A stretch of 64,000 nt of DNA from Rotaria sordida (lineage: Eukaryota; Rotifera; Eurotatoria; Philodinida; Philodinidae), in assembly GCA_905250125.1 (NCBI GenBank), contig CAJNOL010000107.1, positions 121,869-185,868 of the forward strand, given 5' to 3'. The translations under genes were made by a program, and so were the position numbers. Each line of letters begins with the position of its first letter. The stretch's first letter is position 1. Below are positions 59,501 to 64,000 of the stretch, piece after piece. The notes beneath the pieces are model-generated. The model was not told where the DNA came from. It saw nothing but the letters and a program-made list of their open reading frames with translations, and did not search any database.

Positions 59501-62123
59501 CTATGAATTAGATACGAACTAAAAAAACTTCTTATCAACTATGTTGATAGGTTATGTTCATCGATGTCGTAGCCATAAGTATTATATGTCATTTCAGATA
59601 ATAATTGTTCGACTAACTCTTTGAGATAGGGTTTTTCTTTTAAAAAGATGCAAAAATTGTAATTTCTTTATCATAAAGTCCTGAAATGGAGCTTTTATAT
59701 CAAGAAAAACAGCAGATTTCGTGAACAATCATCAAGTTTCATAAGATTCATGGATTGCCAAGTCAAGTAGAGTGGCTCTGTATATTATAGAATTCTTCGG
59801 CTCATTCCATGGAGAACTTTGGAATCCTATATAATAATATAGATCTCATAAAATCTAACATCATCTGTAACATTAGAGCTTTTAGTAAAAGCCGCAGCAT
59901 CATCGAACAATAATGGTTCTGGAATTCTATGGTCTTGTTTCTCCTTGACATGCATACACAATGGTACTGCATGGTGATGCTGCGTAATACTAGCCACATA
60001 AGAAAAGGATAGAATATTGTTATCGTCTAGTGAAGACAGATGATCGTAGAAGTTAGAATCTGTGCAAAAGTTCAAAATGTATATAAACGTTTTTCATCGC
60101 CAAAGCATCATCTTAGATTGATGAAGGTACAACATCGCCAGTGAATCTAACAAATCAGGCCCATCGCTTGATGAACACATCTGATGAAAGTCTACTATAT
60201 TTTCACCAACATCCCTCTGCACTTTCATCACTAGCAAATGTCCTATTGGCAAAATTCCGACTATCCTTCTGGCGTTTGTCATGATATGTGGAAGCAAGGA
60301 TGAATTTTAATTTTTGTCCTTATAGTTCAACATTCCTTTTTGGATTGTGTTTGACAAAATAAAACACAAGTAGAACTCACTGCTTTTTCGTTCATATTGT
60401 AAAATAACTTGTAAGCAAAACATAAGACCAGTATTTGGAAATAAACATAAAAAATATCGAACACCAACTGATACACCAGGATAAAAATCAATTAATGTTA
60501 ATATCCATACAACAAAACTTATTAATTTTGCTAGAAATGCTATAATTAAAAAAAAGTCAATAGAATCAAATAAGAAAATCTATATTTGAAACTTACGACG
60601 TTTAAATAATTGTCCAAAAAAAACACTAAAACTTGAAACTTGTATTGAATAAACAAATAAAATTGTCCAAATCAATGTCCAATGTGTATAATTAAATATA
60701 GCCTTACGAACACTATTTCTTCGTGAACCACTTGTTGGTAAAATAATCATACTTAATCCTGTCACAACAGATGTAAGAATAAAAAATATTAACATTGATC
60801 GTGTAATCCAAACTAAATTATTGATCCAAGTACGAAGACCATAAATACGTAAATATTCCTATTACGATAAATATACTTTTTCTCAATACGAACAAGATGA
60901 TGTTTTTCTTTTGACTGGGACAAAAAAAAATGGCTGATTCTATTTATGAATATTACACTTCCTTACTTTCGTTTTATTTTGTCTTTCTTCAACAATATAA
61001 CCAACATTCATAATAAAAGTAATAAGAAAAATAATCGAGAAAAATATTGGAATAAAAAATCCAAAAACTGAATGTAATTGATCAAGATAATATTCTGGAC
61101 AACCAAAATGATTCATCAAAATCTATTTTTAATCAATAAATTTTATAATTTTTAGAAAAAAAAATGCTACATGATCTTACACTAAATGATAAATTTTGAG
61201 AAGTATTTACAACATATTGAATAATTGATAAATCCATAAAATATTGAATACCCACAAATCGATAAGTATAATAGTCAGAACTTGATTTATCTTAAAATAA
61301 ATAAAAGTACTCGAAATATTTCATTATTTTCCTTTTTTGTTTTTATTAACTACCTTGACAAAAATCTTCAAGAGAACGCTTCCATAGATAATCATTTTCT
61401 GAAATTTTCACACTTTGAGCATGATAATAATATGGACCATTTCTATGAATAAATAAATAAATAAATAGTTAAAATAAACAATCAATATAACGAAATTTAA
61501 TCATATACTCTTGCATGCGTAAAGTATAATTAACTTCATTTGGCATTGTTGATGGATCAGTACATGAATCAAGATTATTAAATTGAATATAAGCAACTAT
61601 TGATTGTAAAGTTTTATTTGACAATGTTGAAAGCGTAGGATCAGGTACGACTTGAGCTATAAGTAAATATTTTTTTTTTTCTTCAATATATTTTATTAGA
61701 TTTAATGAATAAAACGTACTATTATTAGGAAAATTAGACCATCGGATTCTTAGATTATTCATAGCATTAGTAACAATAGTTGTTGCACAAAGGTTTCCTA
61801 TTAGAAATAATTAAATTTTGATAAAATCATTAATAATTCAACAAACCTGGATAATAATAGATGATATCACCAATGCCAGTAATTGATAACATATCTTGTG
61901 GATAGAAAGGAGGTATTTGATAAGCAGGATAATAACGACGATCAAGAATATAACGCATGCCAAGTAGAAAACCCATAAATGTATAAGCTAATAAAATTTC
62001 GACAATTGTTTGACCAGGCTTTCGTATAGTTAAAAGAAATGTTTTGATAAAAAGTGCTCGAAAATCATTAAGAAACTTAATGAAACCACCATGTCGACGA
62101 TGGTTTTCATGATATTCCATCAT
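50542..62123 (-). CDS. Full-length ABCA-family lipid transporter, 27 exons
   Basis: Minus-strand exons from 61847-62123 down to 50542-50777 (27 in all) join in frame to 1762 aa, a normal ABCA length. Layout: N-terminal membrane helix ([19 protein letters not shown]), a large extracellular loop, membrane helices with [14 protein letters not shown], then NBD1, then TMD2 (exons 54268-55157 and 53560-54207), then NBD2. NBD1 has [43 protein letters not shown] and LTTHF. NBD2 has [43 protein letters not shown] and LTSHS. All ATPase motifs are intact in both. The end ([20 protein letters not shown]) is typical of the family. ABCA proteins move phospholipids, sterols or retinoids across membranes. 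Four introns (51859-53290, 55290-56673, 57512-58386, 59178-60380) are 0.9-1.4 kb; most others are under 100 nt. Confidence 0.96.
52256..52850. repeat. Possible TIR-bounded insertion in ABCA intron
   Basis: An 11-bp motif agctgtcaata near 52258-52270 recurs exactly inverted as tattgacagct near 52841-52852, bounding about 590 bp of the longest ABCA intron. A small hairpin (tagcctg / caggcta) lies near 52289-52307. No target duplication is clear, so the limits are tentative. Confidence 0.35.
55369..56011. mobile_element. Inverted-repeat element rich in GAACATCCG motifs
   Basis: The ends tttcgtcg (about 55369) and cgacgaaa (about 56004-56011) are exact inverted repeats, followed inwards on both sides by cattccgaacatc. 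Inside, about a dozen copies or variants of gaacatccgt / acggatgttc occur in both orientations. Such clustered subterminal motifs are the pattern of transposase-binding sites in non-autonomous DNA transposons. The element fills about half of the ABCA intron at 55290-56673. No transposase frame is visible. Confidence 0.65.
57783..58137. mobile_element. hAT-type DNA transposon remnant, 355 bp
   Basis: It begins CAGAGATGGGCAGCTC and ends with the exact reverse complement GAGCTGCCCATCTCTG, a 16-bp perfect terminal inverted repeat. The flanks gcgaacaa and gtgaacaa are an 8-bp target duplication with one change, the hAT hallmark. The interior is much more GC-rich than the host intron, with repeated ggagctggag motifs near both ends. 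An 87-codon frame at 57747-58010 ends [20 protein letters not shown], faintly like the hAT transposase C-terminal dimerisation segment, so it may be an internally deleted autonomous copy. It lies in ABCA intron 11. Confidence 0.85.
59218..59425 (+). repeat. Dispersed repeat family, copy 2
   Basis: Plus-strand copy of the family described at 23535-23737, with gctgttgacgcaatcc, gaattgaaatgtgaaacac, aacgagacgttattgatata and gtgatcgtatttcaa in the same order. It sits in the ABCA intron at 59178-60380. Confidence 0.7.
59800..60300 (-). pseudogene. Possible decayed coding fragment in ABCA intron
   Basis: Three minus-strand frames follow one another between 60297 and 59800. They are richer in Asp, His, Pro and Val than AT-rich chance frames usually are (for example [40 protein letters not shown] and [20 protein letters not shown]). 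They are separated by a stop and frame changes, and lie inside an ABCA intron beside a repeat copy. I recognise no family. It may be a decayed retrogene or transposon fragment. Confidence 0.3.
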
Positions 62124-63534
62124 AATGCTTTTCTTTTACTGTTTATAATATCTATCAACCATTAAAAAACAAAATTAAAAACATTCCAACTACTTTTCAT
62201 TATGTCTCATAAGTCAGGAAATATTTTACATGAAAAACAACATTCCTTAGTTAACTACATAATGCTCCTTTTCTTTTTTCTTCATTAAAGCGCTTAAACA
62301 TGCAAAACCAATTCTAATGCTACAAAATATCAAACAAATTAGGGAAAAACAAGCTTAAACTTTCCATTTTCAGTTCATTTTTTTAAAATTCTATTCATTC
62401 ATTATTATATATGAGACTTTATTTTTATCTTTTAGCTATAAAATTATTCAAATGAAACAATTAAAATATTTTTTCTATGAATAGATTTTACTAATATTTT
62501 TTTTCACTTTTTATAAAAACGAGATAGCAAGTTTATGTCAGATGCAGACTCGTGATACATCACAAGATTCTTCATTGAAATCAAAAGAATACCATCTGCT
62601 TCGAATTTATCTTGTATCAAATTTAATTAGAAAAACAATATGAAGAATAATATCTGATAATATTAATGGTTTGGAAAAAAAATGAAACAGAAATTCAACC
62701 AATGATATGATGAATGGAATCGAATGACATATAATTATCATCATGACGATATTATTTTATGAAATGTCAGATAGTGAATATGAATGAAAGGCCAACTATG
62801 TTTTATTGATAAAAAGATTTATAAAATTCATATAGTTTTTTAAACATCAGATTTCTAAATATTTGGAAGCAAGTAAAAAATGAAAAAATTTCAATAAACA
62901 GAATCAAAAAGTAAACCTTACTGATAACTAATAAGAGAAATAAAGACCGATATTTATTTTTATATTAGTATAAAATTAAAAATATGGTATGTTGTGTTCT
63001 TTATTTGTAATTATAAAATGTTAGCTTTTAAATACGACATAATAATTAGGAAGTTGTGCTCATTGCACTCACTTTTTCTTTCCATACCGAATCTTTTCAA
63101 AAATGAATAGACTTACTTTGTTTGAAAAAAACCTACACTGAGTATGACAAACATAAAGTCATGATATATTGAACATAATCCGTCTTGCTATTTATTATGT
63201 CGTTCATGGTTGGCAAGCAGTACTGTCATGAAGAGAAAAAATAAGTACGCCGAAGCGCGCATAAGAAGAGAAAAGCAAAGTAACGCGTTTGAATACTTCA
63301 TTTACTTTTTTATTATTATGGATTAAAAGAAAAAATGACACTCGCAGATTGATGAGAGAAAAAAAATCTTTTCTTGCTGCTCTGTGTGACATATTCTGAT
63401 GAAATACCGTTAATTTTTCTTTTCTTCTACAAATTAATTTGAAAGTAATTTTAGTAACATTTTTATTTTTATCTCATAAGATGAAATACAACAAATAAAA
63501 AGAAAAAAAAATATTGTTTATCTTTTGTTAATTT
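62124..63534. other. ABCA upstream region
   Basis: About 1.4 kb between the ABCA start and the stop of the next minus-strand gene. It is AT-rich with no supported gene or long repeat. The ABCA promoter should lie in its left part. Confidence 0.4.
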
Positions 63535-64000
63535 TTATTCTTTGATAATTTTTGGTATATTACCATAATGTTCAGTATGACCATTAGCTGGTGTTAATGT
63601 AAATCCATCATTTGTTTTATTATTATTGTTATTATTATCCATAGAATTATTTTCTAAAATTTCTTCAATGCGTGAATCTAAACTTCCTTGACGACTAATT
63701 GACAGTGACGAAGGTGTTGAGGAAGTTAAACATCTATGATCTTGTTTATTATTTATCATCCAACAATCAATACTCATTTGTTTACTAATTGTTGGACGTG
63801 TAGAATTATTTTTTGTTCGTCGTCGTCTTGATATAGGTAAAAGAGAGTTTTTTAATGCACGTTGACTTAATTCATGTGTCATTTCATATATATGACTTGT
63901 ATCCGATGGTAGTATAGCAGCAAAACTTCCATTTATTAAACATGGACTAAGTGGTGTATTTGATAAAACAAGTGACATACGAAAGTCATCATGTAAATTT
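63535..64000 (-). CDS. 3' end of an unrecognised gene (partial, runs off the right edge)
   Basis: An open frame enters from the right edge (reading NLHDDFRMSL) and continues for at least 154 codons to a stop at 63535-63537. The first about 50 residues look conserved and ordered: SPCLINGSFAAILPSDTSHI then YEMTHELSQRALKNSLLP. A basic cluster (RRRRTK) follows and the tail is Ser/Asn-rich with polyAsn, likely disordered. No membrane segment is present in this part. I do not recognise the family. A Met at 63978 could be an internal Met; because the frame is open upstream of it, I treat this as a C-terminal exon rather than a complete gene. Confidence 0.65.
   Translation of the reverse strand, partial: NLHDDFRMSLVLSNTPLSPCLINGSFAAILPSDTSHIYEMTHELSQRALKNSLLPISRRRRTKNNSTRPTISKQMSIDCWMINNKQDHRCLTSSTPSSLSISRQGSLDSRIEEILENNSMDNNNNNNKTNDGFTLTPANGHTEHYGNIPKIIKE

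Overview
This window is AT-rich nuclear DNA from an animal. It has GT-AG introns (mostly 45-90 nt), a eukaryotic tRNA gene with a pol III stop, and animal protein families: VDAC, CMC4, an ABCA transporter, a DLGAP/GKAP scaffold protein, a collagen XV/XVIII-type endostatin protein and a peritrophin-type chitin-binding protein. Short introns, a few long ones filled with repeats, and a GH13 enzyme of bacterial style would suit a rotifer (bdelloid). That placement is inference; the sequence alone does not prove it. Exon coordinates were worked out by hand from splice sites and reading-frame continuity and may be off by a base.

Layout. 1-4.8 kb: no supported gene. 4.87-5.15 kb: Id-like HLH protein (-). 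7.3-7.9 kb: two interleaved inverted repeats. 9.8 kb: tRNA-Pro(CGG) (-). 12.6-14.1 kb: GT10 fucosyltransferase (+). 15.1-17.5 kb: unrecognised six-exon protein (+). 17.6-18.9 kb: secreted CBM14 chitin-binding protein (-). 19.3-21.4 kb: unrecognised two-exon protein (-) with a repeat element in its intron. 22.4-22.7 kb: CMC4 (+), tail to tail with a small membrane protein (-). 24.1-27.8 kb: GH13 glucan enzyme (-), interrupted by a 10-N assembly gap where exons are missing. 28.6-29.5 kb: long foldback repeat. 30.2-34.7 kb: VDAC porin (-) with a 3-kb intron carrying a minisatellite and two possible cassette exons. 35.4-36.0 kb: another foldback.

37.3-39.6 kb: low-complexity protein (+) whose stop codon overlaps that of the next gene. 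39.6-42.7 kb: 15-exon minimal multiplexin (-) with endostatin and trimerisation-like domains and almost no collagen helix. 43.9-48.4 kb: DLGAP-like scaffold (-). 50.5-62.1 kb: full-length 27-exon ABCA transporter (-), whose four longest introns hold repeats, including a hAT-type element with target duplication. 63.5-64.0 kb: 3' end of an unrecognised gene (-) that runs off the right edge.

The genes do not form one pathway; this is an ordinary mixed animal gene neighbourhood. The clearest pattern is that introns are either minimal or long, and several of the long ones contain recognisable mobile or repetitive DNA. The most unusual items are the collapsed multiplexin, the VDAC cassette exons, the GH13 gene of possible foreign origin and the interleaved inverted repeats.
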